A DNA stretch of 64,000 nt from Solirubrobacter deserti. Its GTDB lineage: Bacteria; Actinomycetota; Thermoleophilia; Solirubrobacterales; Solirubrobacteraceae. The stretch's first letter is position 1; each line of letters begins with the position of its first letter. The notes below the pieces were generated by a model, which ran no database searches, had not been told where the DNA came from, and worked only from the letters and a program-made list of their open reading frames with translations. This document shows, one piece after another, positions 42,398 through 50,370 of this stretch. Both the position numbers and the translations under genes were made by a program. The stretch covers positions 310,001-374,000 of the forward strand of contig NZ_QPKJ02000004.1 of NCBI RefSeq assembly GCF_003344625.1, given 5' to 3'.

Positions 42398-43084
42398 TCA
42401 GATCTCCTGCGTCCGTGTCCTCCACAGGCCGGCGCCGAGCGCGACGGCGGCCCAGGCGACGATGATCCCGATCGCGCCCGCGAGAGGCAACGTCGCGACG
42501 AGGCCGTCGGCGTTGTCGAGGCGGGAGATCGCCACGGCGGGGATGGCGAAGCGGCCGTCGCCGAGCACGTCGAGCTGCGCCAGCAGCGGCGCGACGCCGA
42601 GCTGGAACGCGAGCACGAAGCCCATCACCTGGCCCGAGCGGCCGGTGAGCGCGGCGAGGCCGACGCAGACCGCGGCGGTGAGGGCGCCGCTGACGAGCAC
42701 GGTGACCAGGCCGCGCAGGACGTCGGCCAGCGGCGGGGTGGAGAGGACCGCGGCGGCGGCGAGCGCGACCGTGAGGATGGAGAGCGTGAGCGCCCACGCC
42801 GCGGGCACGCGCGCGAAGAACAGCGCGGCGCGGCTGCGGCCCGTAGCGACCAGGTCGCGGAAGACGCCGGACTCGATGTCGGCCCCGCCGGCGGTCGCGC
42901 CGATGATCGCTCCCGCCACGGCAGCGAGCAGCGTGAGGATGCCGACCGCGCTGTCGAACGTCGCGTCCTCGCCGCCGACGGCGTAATACACGGCGACTGC
43001 GCCGAGCACGAGGCCGGCGGTCACGGCGACCATGCCGCGGCGGCGGCGCAGCTTGAGGATGTCGGCCTCGATCAGGCGCAGCAT
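42398..43084 (-). CDS. ABC-2 type transporter permease
   Basis: 228 residues, six hydrophobic segments, starting MLRLIEADILKLRRRRGM, an ABC-2 permease opening. ATG at 43084 shares its A with the stop of the ATPase gene; a GTG one codon earlier is also possible. Works with the ATPase upstream as an exporter. Confidence 0.88.
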   Translation of the reverse strand: MLRLIEADILKLRRRRGMVAVTAGLVLGAVAVYYAVGGEDATFDSAVGILTLLAAVAGAIIGATAGGADIESGVFRDLVATGRSRAALFFARVPAAWALTLSILTVALAAAAVLSTPPLADVLRGLVTVLVSGALTAAVCVGLAALTGRSGQVMGFVLAFQLGVAPLLAQLDVLGDGRFAIPAVAISRLDNADGLVATLPLAGAIGIIVAWAAVALGAGLWRTRTQEI

Positions 43085-44010
43085 CACGCGTGCTCCAGCC
43101 GGGTCGTCATGGACAGGAACTGGTCCTCGAGGCTGCGCCGGACCGGGTTCACGCGCTCGACCGCGATGCCCTCAGCGAGCAGGCGGGTGAGCAGCGCGGT
43201 GACGATGTCGGCGTCGCGCGGCGCGTCGGGCGCGAGCGTGGCGCGGATGCCGCCGTCGTGCTCGACGGCGCGCCGGACCAGCGGCGTGGCGGCGAGCACG
43301 TGCGCGGCCTTGACGGCGGGGGCGGCGACGATGTCGATCGTGCGTTCGTCGCCGCGTTCGGTGAGCTGCGCGATCGTGCCCTGGGCGACGACGCGGCCGT
43401 TGTCGACGATCGCGGCGCTGTCGCACGTCTTCTCGACCTCGTCGAGCAGGTGCGAGGACAGCAGCACGGTGCGGCCCTCCTCCACCAGCGAGCGGACGAG
43501 CCGGCGGAACTCGAGGATGCCCGCGGGGTCGAGGCCGTTGACGGGCTCGTCGAGGATCAGCAGCTCGGGGTCGCACAGCAGGCAGCGGGCGATGCCCAGC
43601 CGCTGGCACATGCCGAGGGAGTAGCCCTTGACGGCGTCGTCGGCGCGGGCGGCGAGTCCGACGCGTTCCAGCGCGGCGGGGATGCGGGCGGCGGCGTGGG
43701 CGTCGCGGGCGGCGGCGTGCACGAGCAGGTTCTCCCGGCCGGTCAGGTGCGGGTGAAAGCGCGGCTCCTCGACGATCGCGCCGACGCGGGCGAGCGCCAG
43801 GCGCGGCTCGGTGCCGAGCAGGCGCATCGTGCCCGAGGTCGGTTGCGCGAGCCCGAGCAGCAACCGGACGAGCGTCGTCTTGCCGGCGCCGTTGCGACCG
43901 AGGAAGCCGAACGCGGTCCCGCGCGGCACCTCCAGGTCGATCGACTCCAGGGCGGTCCGGGCGCCGAAGCGCTTGCCGAGGCCGTGGGTCTCGATGGCGA
44001 GCGAGGTCAT
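43084..44010 (-). CDS. ABC transporter ATP-binding protein
   Basis: 308 residues from ATG 44010. Walker A GRNGAGKTT, signature YSLGMCQRL (a variant of LSGGQ), Walker B LLILDEPVNGLDP and switch His in SSHLLDEVE. The C-terminal 90 residues are the extra domain common in drug/lantibiotic exporter ATPases. First gene of the ATPase-permease-kinase-regulator operon. Confidence 0.93.
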   Translation of the reverse strand: MTSLAIETHGLGKRFGARTALESIDLEVPRGTAFGFLGRNGAGKTTLVRLLLGLAQPTSGTMRLLGTEPRLALARVGAIVEEPRFHPHLTGRENLLVHAAARDAHAAARIPAALERVGLAARADDAVKGYSLGMCQRLGIARCLLCDPELLILDEPVNGLDPAGILEFRRLVRSLVEEGRTVLLSSHLLDEVEKTCDSAAIVDNGRVVAQGTIAQLTERGDERTIDIVAAPAVKAAHVLAATPLVRRAVEHDGGIRATLAPDAPRDADIVTALLTRLLAEGIAVERVNPVRRSLEDQFLSMTTRLEHA

Positions 44011-44095
44011 GCCCCGATCTTCGGTCGGCGGCGGGCGCGTGTCGTCGACCGCACGGTCCATTTGCGCGCCCCATCTACTCCGATCGGATCACCCC

Positions 44096-44101
44096 TATTC
44101 T
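44096..44101 (+). promoter_or_regulatory. -10 element of a probable leaderless DsbA-family transcript
   Basis: TATTCT ends six bases before the ATG at 44108. No ribosome-binding site fits in between, so transcription probably begins at the A of the ATG. Confidence 0.45.
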
Positions 44102-44107
44102 GAGGCC

Positions 44108-44764
44108 ATGCCGCTTACGGTGGAAATCTGGTCCGACGTCGTGTGCCCGTGGTGCTACCTCGGCAAGCGGCGCTTCGAGGCGGCCCTCGAGCGCTTCGAG
44201 CACCGCGACGAGGTGACGGTGCTGTGGCGCTCCTTCGAGCTGGACCCGGAGGCCGCGCGCGACGTTCCCGGCACGGCCGTCGAGCGGCTGGCCGGCAAGT
44301 TCTCGATGACCCTCGAGCGCGCGCAGCAGCTCCACCACGAGATGGAGGAACGGGCCGCCGCGGACGGCCTCGAGTACCACATGGATCAGACCAAGGGCGG
44401 CAACTCGTTCGACGCCCACCGGATGATCCACCTGGCCGCGACCTACGGGCACCAGACGGACGCCCAGGAGCGGTTCTTCCGCGCGTACTTCACCGAGGGT
44501 GAGTCGCTCGGCGTGTGGGACACGCTGGTGCGCCTGATGCAGGAGATCGGCGTGGACGGCGAGGAGGCGCGCGAGGCACTGCGGCTGGACCGCTTCGCCG
44601 AGGACGTGCGCGAGGACGAGGCGCTGGCGCAGCAGCTCGGCATCCAGGGCGTGCCGTTCTTCGTCTTCGAGCGCCGTTACGGGCTCTCGGGCGCGCAGCC
44701 GGTCGAAACCATGCTGACCGCGCTCGAACGGGCGTGGGAAGAGGCGGTTAACCTCCAAGCGTGA
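44108..44764 (+). CDS. DsbA-family oxidoreductase (FrnE-like)
   Basis: 218 residues. Thioredoxin-fold start with active-site CPWC (residues 14-17), inserted helical domain, and cis-Pro in QGVPFFVF. No signal peptide, so a cytoplasmic FrnE/2-hydroxychromene-carboxylate-isomerase-type protein involved in thiol or oxidative-stress chemistry. First gene of a four-gene run with GTGA overlaps. Confidence 0.92.
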   Translation: MPLTVEIWSDVVCPWCYLGKRRFEAALERFEHRDEVTVLWRSFELDPEAARDVPGTAVERLAGKFSMTLERAQQLHHEMEERAAADGLEYHMDQTKGGNSFDAHRMIHLAATYGHQTDAQERFFRAYFTEGESLGVWDTLVRLMQEIGVDGEEAREALRLDRFAEDVREDEALAQQLGIQGVPFFVFERRYGLSGAQPVETMLTALERAWEEAVNLQA

Positions 44765-45795
44765 TCCTCGCGACCGCCGCACTTCTCGCCTCCTGGGCGC
44801 AGGTCGCCCCGAGCGAGCAGGCGGCGCTGGCGCGCACGCCGGACACGCGGGTGCACATCGCGTGGGCCGACAACGGGCAGCTCTTCTACACCGACCCGGC
44901 CGAGCACGCGACCGTTCCCGTCGCGGCGCTGCCGGGCGACGTCCGGCCGGCGCTGCTGGCGGGGCCAGACGGGCTGCGCGTGTTCGCCGCGGGGGTGAGC
45001 GGGTTCTCCGTCGACGGCTTGTCGTGGCAGCTGGCGTCAAACCCGACGACGGGTGAGGTGAGCGCCGCCGGGGCGGTGCTCGCGTGGGAGCAGGACGGGC
45101 GTGTGCGCGTCGGCGCGTACGACTTCGGGCCGGGCTCGACGCCCGCGGTGGCGCCGGGCGCGGTGGCGTGGTCGGTGACGGGCGGCGTGCGTGTGCAGGC
45201 GATCGCGCCGGACGGCGCGCCGGTGGGCGAGGCCGCGACGGTGCCGGAGGCGTCCGGGCGCCCTTCCGTGGTCATGAGCGCAGGCGAGACGATCGTGGCG
45301 GCCGGGGACGTGGTGTGGCGCGTGGGTTCGCCGTCGACCCTGGAGCTGCCGGACGCGTCCGTGTCGACGCTGGGCGTGGACGCGCGGGGGCGGGTGTGGG
45401 CGGCATGGAGCGACGGCGCGCGCGTGTGGGCGGCGCGGTCCAACGCTGCGGTGTCGGAGTTCGGCGCGCCGGTGGCCCTGGGCGCGCTGCCGGTCTCCTC
45501 GCTGGCCGTGAATGCGACGAACACCGCGGCGCACGTCCTCGCGGGCGCGAACGGCGTCTCCTACCTGCGCCGCACGCTGCCCGGACTGACGTTGGACGAG
45601 CGGCACCGGCGCGAGATCTTCACCTTCTCGGTGACCGACGCCGGGGACCCGGTGCGCGGCGCGGTGGTGAAGGTGGGCGGGCGGTCCGGCAAGACGGACC
45701 GCAACGGGCGCGTGACGCTGCGCGTCTCGAACCGCAAGCTGCGCCCGACGGCGACCAAGCAGGGCTACGAGAAGGCGAGGCTGACGCTCAAGTGA
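44761..45795 (+). CDS. Secreted hypothetical protein with beta-propeller-like body and C-terminal Ig-like domain
   Basis: 344 residues, GTG start overlapping the DsbA-family stop. A short hydrophobic N-terminus (ILATAALLASWAQ) suggests export. The body shows repeated short beta blades with GVRV, GRVRVGA and GRVWAAWSDG. The end (DPVRGAVVKVGGRSGKTDRNGRV region) is a carboxypeptidase-regulatory/Ig-like fold common at secreted C-termini. Function unknown. Confidence 0.7.
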   Translation: MILATAALLASWAQVAPSEQAALARTPDTRVHIAWADNGQLFYTDPAEHATVPVAALPGDVRPALLAGPDGLRVFAAGVSGFSVDGLSWQLASNPTTGEVSAAGAVLAWEQDGRVRVGAYDFGPGSTPAVAPGAVAWSVTGGVRVQAIAPDGAPVGEAATVPEASGRPSVVMSAGETIVAAGDVVWRVGSPSTLELPDASVSTLGVDARGRVWAAWSDGARVWAARSNAAVSEFGAPVALGALPVSSLAVNATNTAAHVLAGANGVSYLRRTLPGLTLDERHRREIFTFSVTDAGDPVRGAVVKVGGRSGKTDRNGRVTLRVSNRKLRPTATKQGYEKARLTLK

Positions 45796-46217
45796 GCTAT
45801 TCCGTGCTGGGTGCGGGCGAGGCGTTCTGGCGGCCGTCGAATCAGATGAAGGTCTTGAACACCGACCTCGCCAAGCAGCTGGGGGTGTCGGAGTTCGGCG
45901 CGCGGCTGTGGCGGCTGCGGCCGGGGCAGGCGTCCACGAAGCACCGGCACCGGCTGACGGCCGAGCTCTACGTGGTGCTGGAGGGCGAGGGGCGCATGCG
46001 GATCGACGAGGACTCGCTCGTCCTGCCGCGCTTGTCGGCCGTGTTCGTCTCGCCCGATAGCGTTCGCCAGATCTTCAACGACGGCGAGGAGGATGCGCTG
46101 TGGCTGGTCTTCGGGGCGCCGAACGAGGCGGCGAACACGCTGGAGATGGACGAGGAGACGATCGCGTTCCTGTATCCGGACGGGCCGAAGGCGCTGCCGC
46201 CGGAACTGAGCTCGTGA
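45792..46217 (+). CDS. Cupin-domain protein
   Basis: 141 residues from GTG 45792 (GTGA overlap). Cupin motif 1 KHRHRLTAELYVVLEGEGRM, with its two His and Glu, and motif 2 from PRLSAVFVSPDSVRQIFN with weaker His, fit a small metal-binding cupin. Ligand unknown. Co-translated with its neighbours. Confidence 0.85.
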   Translation: MSYSVLGAGEAFWRPSNQMKVLNTDLAKQLGVSEFGARLWRLRPGQASTKHRHRLTAELYVVLEGEGRMRIDEDSLVLPRLSAVFVSPDSVRQIFNDGEEDALWLVFGAPNEAANTLEMDEETIAFLYPDGPKALPPELSS

Positions 46218-46753
46218 TCGCCGAGCGGCTGCACTTCACGGGCGTCGAGGAGGCCGACCGGTTCCTCGTGGAGGACCCGTTCGCGTTGCTCGTGGGGTTC
46301 GCGCTCGATCAGCGCGTGCCGGTGCCCAAGGCGTTCATGGGGCCGTGGGTGCTGCGCGAGCGGCTCGGGTCGCTGGAGCCTTCCGTGGTGGCGGCGGCCG
46401 ACCTGGAGCCGGTGTTCCGGCAGGTGCCGGCGATCCATCGCTTCCCCGCGATGATGGCGCGGCAGGTGCACGCGTTGGCCGTGCACGTCGTGGAGGTCTA
46501 CGAGGGGGACGCCGCGCGGGTGTGGACGACGGCGTCGACGTCGGATGAGCTGCGGGCGAACATCGACGGGCTGCCCGGGTTCGGTGCCATGAAGGTCAAG
46601 GCGTTGGGGTCGGTGTTGTTCAAGCGGTTCGGGGTCGCGCTGGCGGAGCCGCTGGTGCCGTGGCACCCGACGTTGGGCGACGTGGACTCGGCCGAGGCGC
46701 TGGCCGGTTACCAGGCGGCCAAGAAGGCCAACAAGGCCGTGTGGGAGTCCTGA
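46214..46753 (+). CDS. HhH-GPD-family protein (TIGR03252-like)
   Basis: 179 residues, GTG start overlapping the cupin stop. Helix-hairpin-helix DNA-binding part LPGFGAMKVKALGSVLFKRF, and DQRVPVPKAFMGPW at the position of glycosylase fold helices. The usual catalytic Asp/Lys loop of EndoIII-type enzymes is not obvious, in line with the uncharacterised TIGR03252 group. Probable DNA-repair-related function. Confidence 0.85.
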   Translation: MIAERLHFTGVEEADRFLVEDPFALLVGFALDQRVPVPKAFMGPWVLRERLGSLEPSVVAAADLEPVFRQVPAIHRFPAMMARQVHALAVHVVEVYEGDAARVWTTASTSDELRANIDGLPGFGAMKVKALGSVLFKRFGVALAEPLVPWHPTLGDVDSAEALAGYQAAKKANKAVWES

Positions 46754-47385
46754 CGGGCGAGCTTGGCGAACGCGTTCTCGCCCGGCTTCTTGCAGTCGCC
46801 GTTGGGGTGTGAGCCGAACGCGCAGAAGTGCCGGACGCGTTCGCAGTTGCGCACGCGGTAGGCCTTGCTCTGCCAGCGGGTCTGCGCGAAGTCCTTGTTG
46901 CCGGGCCCGCAGTCGATCAGCCCGTGGCCGTAGTAGGCGATGATCCGGTCGTTCCCGGCGCCGCCGTACATGTTGTTCTTGCCGTGGCTGGGATAGATGA
47001 AGTCGTTGTCGTCCCCGCCGCGCATGACGTCGGTCTGGTTGCTCGGGTTGTCCTTCTCCCAGTCGCCCCACAGGACGTCGCGGCCGGCGAGGCCCCAGAG
47101 CGTGTCGTCCCCGTGGTGGCCGAGCAGCTCGTCGTTGTCCTCGGTACCGCGGCGCTGGTGGTCGCCGCTGTCGAGCACCTTCCACAGGATGCCGGTGATC
47201 TTCGGCCAGCCCTTGTGGGACACGTTGCCCGTGCCCGGCCCGCCCGGCGTCTGGCGCCCGTTGCCCTCGCCGCACTGCTCGCCCTGCTTGCGCGGGCCGC
47301 AGCGGTCCTCCTCGTCCTGCGCGAGCGCGGCGGCGGGGGCGGCGAGGAGGAGGGCGATGGTGGCGACGGCGGTGACGAGCCTCAT
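46708..47385 (-). CDS. Secreted RTX-like calcium-binding repeat protein
   Basis: 225 residues. Signal peptide (MRLVTAVATIALLLAAPAAA), then hemolysin-type nonapeptide repeats: GHHGDDTLWGLAGRDVL, GGDDNDFIYPS, GGAGNDRI. The N-terminal CGPRKQGEQCG and C-terminal Cys residues likely form disulfides. Binds Ca2+ outside the cell; not a toxin by itself. The 3' end overlaps the HhH gene by 46 bases. Confidence 0.85.
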   Translation of the reverse strand: MRLVTAVATIALLLAAPAAALAQDEEDRCGPRKQGEQCGEGNGRQTPGGPGTGNVSHKGWPKITGILWKVLDSGDHQRRGTEDNDELLGHHGDDTLWGLAGRDVLWGDWEKDNPSNQTDVMRGGDDNDFIYPSHGKNNMYGGAGNDRIIAYYGHGLIDCGPGNKDFAQTRWQSKAYRVRNCERVRHFCAFGSHPNGDCKKPGENAFAKLARQDSHTALLAFLAAW

Positions 47386-47394
47386 TGGACGACA

Positions 47395-47826
47395 TTACCC
47401 GCTCGCGCGCCACGCGAGGATCCGGATTGGTGTGAAGACGATCAGCGGTCCGGGCGGCGGCTGGGTGCGATACACGGGATACCGGTCTTGCAGTGCGTGC
47501 AGTGCCGCCTCGCGGACGGGCGTGATCGTCGCGGTCGCGAGGATCTGGACCCAGGCGAGGCGGGTCCAGTCGTCGTCGTAGCGGTCGACGGTGAGGGTGG
47601 CGCGGGGGTCGCGTTGCAGGCGCGCGAGGCGCGCGGGCGCGCGGGTGCGTTTGGGCTTGGCGTCGTCGATGGCGCTGACGAGCGTGTTCTCGAGCCGCGC
47701 GAACGTGATCGGCTGCACGCGCGGATGCCCGCTCTCGTCGAGCAGCCCCAGGTGCGCGACGGGCTGCTCGTCGAGCAGCGCGCTCGCCCACGCCGGCAGG
47801 TCGGAGAGTTGGTGCACCGTTGGCAC
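47395..47826 (-). CDS. PPOX-class (probable F420-dependent) oxidoreductase, TIGR03668-like
   Basis: 143 residues from GTG 47826. Split-barrel fold: ALLDEQPVAHLGLLDESGHP, ITFARLENTLVSAID, LQRDPRATLTVDRYDDDW. This matches the actinobacterial TIGR03668 group related to Rv0121-type proteins that bind F420. Divergent from the AbiEi/DUF559-like gene with the hairpin 47903-47943 in between. Confidence 0.85.
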   Translation of the reverse strand: MPTVHQLSDLPAWASALLDEQPVAHLGLLDESGHPRVQPITFARLENTLVSAIDDAKPKRTRAPARLARLQRDPRATLTVDRYDDDWTRLAWVQILATATITPVREAALHALQDRYPVYRTQPPPGPLIVFTPIRILAWRASG

Positions 47827-47902
47827 AAAGTTGCCACAGACGCGTCTTGTTCCGCGCGTGCTCGGTGCGCGACCCTCCCGGACATGCACAAGCCTCGCGC
47901 CG

Positions 47903-47943
47903 ATCGGTCACTTGACCACCGCATAGGTGGTCAAGTGACCGAT
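47903..47943. promoter_or_regulatory. Perfect 18-bp hairpin/operator over the start of the AbiEi/DUF559-like gene
   Basis: Bases 47903-47920 and 47926-47943 are exact reverse complements, separated by GCATA. The right arm contains the ribosome-binding site GGTGG and the GTG start at 47935, so as RNA it would hide the start; as DNA it is a 41-bp palindrome suited to an autorepressing HTH dimer. AbiEi antitoxins are known to bind inverted repeats near their promoter. Confidence 0.7.
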
Positions 47944-48792
47944 GACCCCGTTCAGGCGCTTGCGAAGTTCGCCGCGGGACAATGGGGCGTCGTCTCGCGC
48001 GGCGAACTCGAGGCGCTCGGGTTGAGCGCCAGACAGGTCGACCGCATGGTGGCGCGGGGGCACCTGCACCCCCTTCACCGGGGGGTCTACGCCGTGGGCC
48101 ATCGCAACGTCACCACGGAAGGCCGCTTCCTCGCGGCCGTGAAGGCGTGCGGCGACCAATCCGTGCTCAGCCACTACGCGGCCGCGTGCCACCACGGGTG
48201 GCTGCGCTACGACGGCCGACCGATCGACGTCACGAGCCTCGGCCGGCGACGGCGACCGGGCATCAAGACGCACGTGACGGAGCACCTGGAGCGCGAGATC
48301 GTCCGCCAGATCCCGGTCACGCCGCGCCTGCGCACCATCACCGACCTCGCCCGCACCGCAGACGAGCGCACGGTCAAACGCGCGCTGCGCACCGCCCGCT
48401 TCTCGGAGGCCGAGCTCGCGCAACTGCCGTCACGCATCACCGGGCTCCGTGCGGTGCCGACCGCCAGCGGCAGCGAGGACTTCGTGTTCGACCTCGTCGT
48501 CGCCGCCGGGTTCGCCGAGCCGCTCGTCAACGCGCCGTACCCGAACTCCAGCTACGTCCCCGACCTGTGGTGGCCCGAGCAGCGCCTGATCGTCGAGGTC
48601 GACAGCCGCGAGTGGCACTCGGATCCGCTCGCGCAGCGCGACGATCTGGACCGCCAGGCGTGGCTGGAAGCGAAGGGCGAGCGCGTGCTGCGCACCACCC
48701 GGCCGCAGGTGCGCCGGGACCCGCACAACTTCTTCGCGCGGCTGAGAGCGGCGGGCGCGCCCTACACGAGATCGGCGCAGACCCAGTTATGA
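47935..48792 (+). CDS. AbiEi-antitoxin-like winged-helix protein with DUF559/Vsr-like nuclease domain
   Basis: 285 residues from GTG 47935; ATG 47884 would add 17 residues across the hairpin. N-terminal AbiEi_4-type winged helix (GVVSRGELEALGLSARQVDR, HRGVYAVGH), a middle LRTITDLARTADE segment, and a C-terminal DUF559/PD-(D/E)XK-like end (PDLWWPEQRLIVEVDSREWH, RRDPHNFFARL). Common as a solitary gene in actinobacteria; no AbiEii nucleotidyltransferase toxin is next to it. May be a nuclease or DNA-binding regulator. Confidence 0.8.
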   Translation: MTDDPVQALAKFAAGQWGVVSRGELEALGLSARQVDRMVARGHLHPLHRGVYAVGHRNVTTEGRFLAAVKACGDQSVLSHYAAACHHGWLRYDGRPIDVTSLGRRRRPGIKTHVTEHLEREIVRQIPVTPRLRTITDLARTADERTVKRALRTARFSEAELAQLPSRITGLRAVPTASGSEDFVFDLVVAAGFAEPLVNAPYPNSSYVPDLWWPEQRLIVEVDSREWHSDPLAQRDDLDRQAWLEAKGERVLRTTRPQVRRDPHNFFARLRAAGAPYTRSAQTQL

Positions 48793-49742
48793 CGTCCCGC
48801 GCCGCCCGCCCACAGCCGTGCCGCGAGCCGGTCCTGCTCGGCCTTGGACGCCTGGTAGGCGTGCGGGGTCGAGCCGCCGAGGCCGCGCCAGGTGTCCGGC
48901 ATGAACTGGTAGTAGCCCGAAGCGCCCGCGTGGTTGGGCGGGAGGTTCTCGCCGCCGGACTCGCACTGGACGATCGCCCACGGGATGGCCCACGGTCCGC
49001 CGGGGCCGGACGAGGTCCGCGCGGCGCGGGCGCGGGCGGCGAGCAGGCGCGAGAGCTCGCGCTCGGCCCGGCGGCGGCCGGAGCGGGTGCGGTCGAGCGC
49101 GGCGAGCCGGGCGGCGCGGGCGCGGGCGATCGTGTCGCGGCGCTCACGCAGGCCGGCGGTGATGCTCGCGAGCGCGTTGCGGCGGGCGAGCACGGCCGTG
49201 CGCTCACGGGCCTGGCGGGCGGCCAGGCGGGCCAGGGCGCGCTGCTGGGTGCCGGCCTCGCCGCGGGCGTCGCGGACGAGGTTGAGCACGTTCGTGTCGG
49301 CGCGCTCGACGCGCTTGACGAACGCGAGCGTCTCCAGCAGCTGCGGGAACCCGTCGGCGTGGAAGACGACGGTGACGAAGTCCGGGCGGTCGCCCATGTA
49401 GCGCTCGCGCAGCAGGCCGGCGAGCTTCTCGCGGACATCGGCGAGCCGCTTGCGCAGGCGGGTGACGCGGCGCCGGGCCTCAACCTCGCGCTGCTCGGTG
49501 GCCGCAAGGCGGGTCTCGGCCTCGTCGAGGTCCTGCTGCGCGGCGCTCAGGCGGCCTTCGAGGATCGTGACCTCGCGCGCGGCCTTGCGTTCGAGCTCGC
49601 CGAGCCGCTCGGCCGCGCTCGCCAGGGACCGCTCGCGCGACTTGCCGTCGCCGATCCGGTCGCGCAGCGTGCCCTCGTCCTGCGCGAGGGCGACGGGTAC
49701 GAACACGAAAACGGCAAGGAGCAGCAACACCACACGGCGCAT
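48762..49742 (-). CDS. Secreted coiled-coil protein with Rpf/transglycosylase-like domain
   Basis: 326 residues. Signal peptide (MRRVVLLLLAVFVFVPVALA), two long Arg/Glu-rich coiled-coil stretches (about 30-110, 150-245) like PcsB/NlpC-partner proteins, then an Rpf-type lysozyme fold (IPWAIVQCESGGENLP with the catalytic Glu, SGYYQFMPDTW). Cleaves peptidoglycan glycan strands; the coiled coil may regulate it through a membrane partner as in FtsEX systems. Overlaps the preceding gene end by 31 bases. Confidence 0.88.
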   Translation of the reverse strand: MRRVVLLLLAVFVFVPVALAQDEGTLRDRIGDGKSRERSLASAAERLGELERKAAREVTILEGRLSAAQQDLDEAETRLAATEQREVEARRRVTRLRKRLADVREKLAGLLRERYMGDRPDFVTVVFHADGFPQLLETLAFVKRVERADTNVLNLVRDARGEAGTQQRALARLAARQARERTAVLARRNALASITAGLRERRDTIARARAARLAALDRTRSGRRRAERELSRLLAARARAARTSSGPGGPWAIPWAIVQCESGGENLPPNHAGASGYYQFMPDTWRGLGGSTPHAYQASKAEQDRLAARLWAGGAGRHNWVCADLV

Positions 49743-49807
49743 CGAAGTCCAACCTAGAAGCGCTCACGTGCGGCCTCTGCAATCCCGCTGTCAGGCGGGA
49801 CGGCCGA

Positions 49808-49813
49808 TAGCCT
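49808..49813 (+). promoter_or_regulatory. -10 element of a probable leaderless DUF488 transcript
   Basis: TAGCCT ends six bases before the GTG at 49820; no Shine-Dalgarno sequence is present. Confidence 0.4.
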
Positions 49814-49819
49814 GGCGGC

Positions 49820-50257
49820 GTGGCGACCATCTTCACCATCGGGTACGAGCGGCTGTTGCCGGCCGAGCTCGTCGCCGAGCTCGAGGCCGCGGACGTCAAA
49901 CGCGTGATCGACGTGCGCTTCCGGCCGCAGTCCCGGCGGCCCGGGATGTCCAAGACGCGGCTGTCCGAGCTGCTGGGCGCGCACGGAATCGCGTACGAGC
50001 ACCGGCGCGAGCTCGGCACGCCCGCGGACATGCGCTGGCTGTTCCACGCGGGGCGGACCGAGGAGGCGGCGTCCGCGTTTCTCACCCACATCGAGCAGAG
50101 CGCGCCGGACGCGCTCGACGGGCTCGCCACGGAGCTCGAGCACGCGCCGCCGACCGCGCTGCTGTGCCTGGAGGCCGACCCCGCGGGCTGCCACCGGCGC
50201 GTGTTGACCGAGGCGTTGCAGACGCGCGTCCCAGACCTCCAAGTAGTCGATCTCTAG
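49820..50257 (+). CDS. DUF488-family protein
   Basis: 145 residues. Family signatures TIGYERLLPAELV, IDVRFRPQSRRPGMSK, YEHRRELGTP and the C-terminal CLEADPAGCHRRVL. Biochemical function of DUF488 is not established; the Cys/Arg/His cluster suggests an enzyme. Single-gene unit with its own terminator. Confidence 0.9.
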   Translation: MATIFTIGYERLLPAELVAELEAADVKRVIDVRFRPQSRRPGMSKTRLSELLGAHGIAYEHRRELGTPADMRWLFHAGRTEEAASAFLTHIEQSAPDALDGLATELEHAPPTALLCLEADPAGCHRRVLTEALQTRVPDLQVVDL

Positions 50258-50307
50258 ACCCTTGAGCGGTATGGACGACCTGAGCATGGCGTACGATCCG
50301 TCTCGGC

Positions 50308-50350
50308 GTGTGCCCCCGGAACTGCTGTCGGGGGCACACGATCCCCTTTC
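50308..50350 (+). terminator. Rho-independent terminator after DUF488 gene
   Basis: GTGTGCCCCCG (50308-50318) pairs exactly with 50329-50339 around a 10-base loop. It is followed by GATCCCCTTTC with a short T-run. It lies 50 bases past the stop and isolates the next gene. Confidence 0.75.
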
Positions 50351-50370
50351 GTAGCTAGCGTCTAGCCCCA

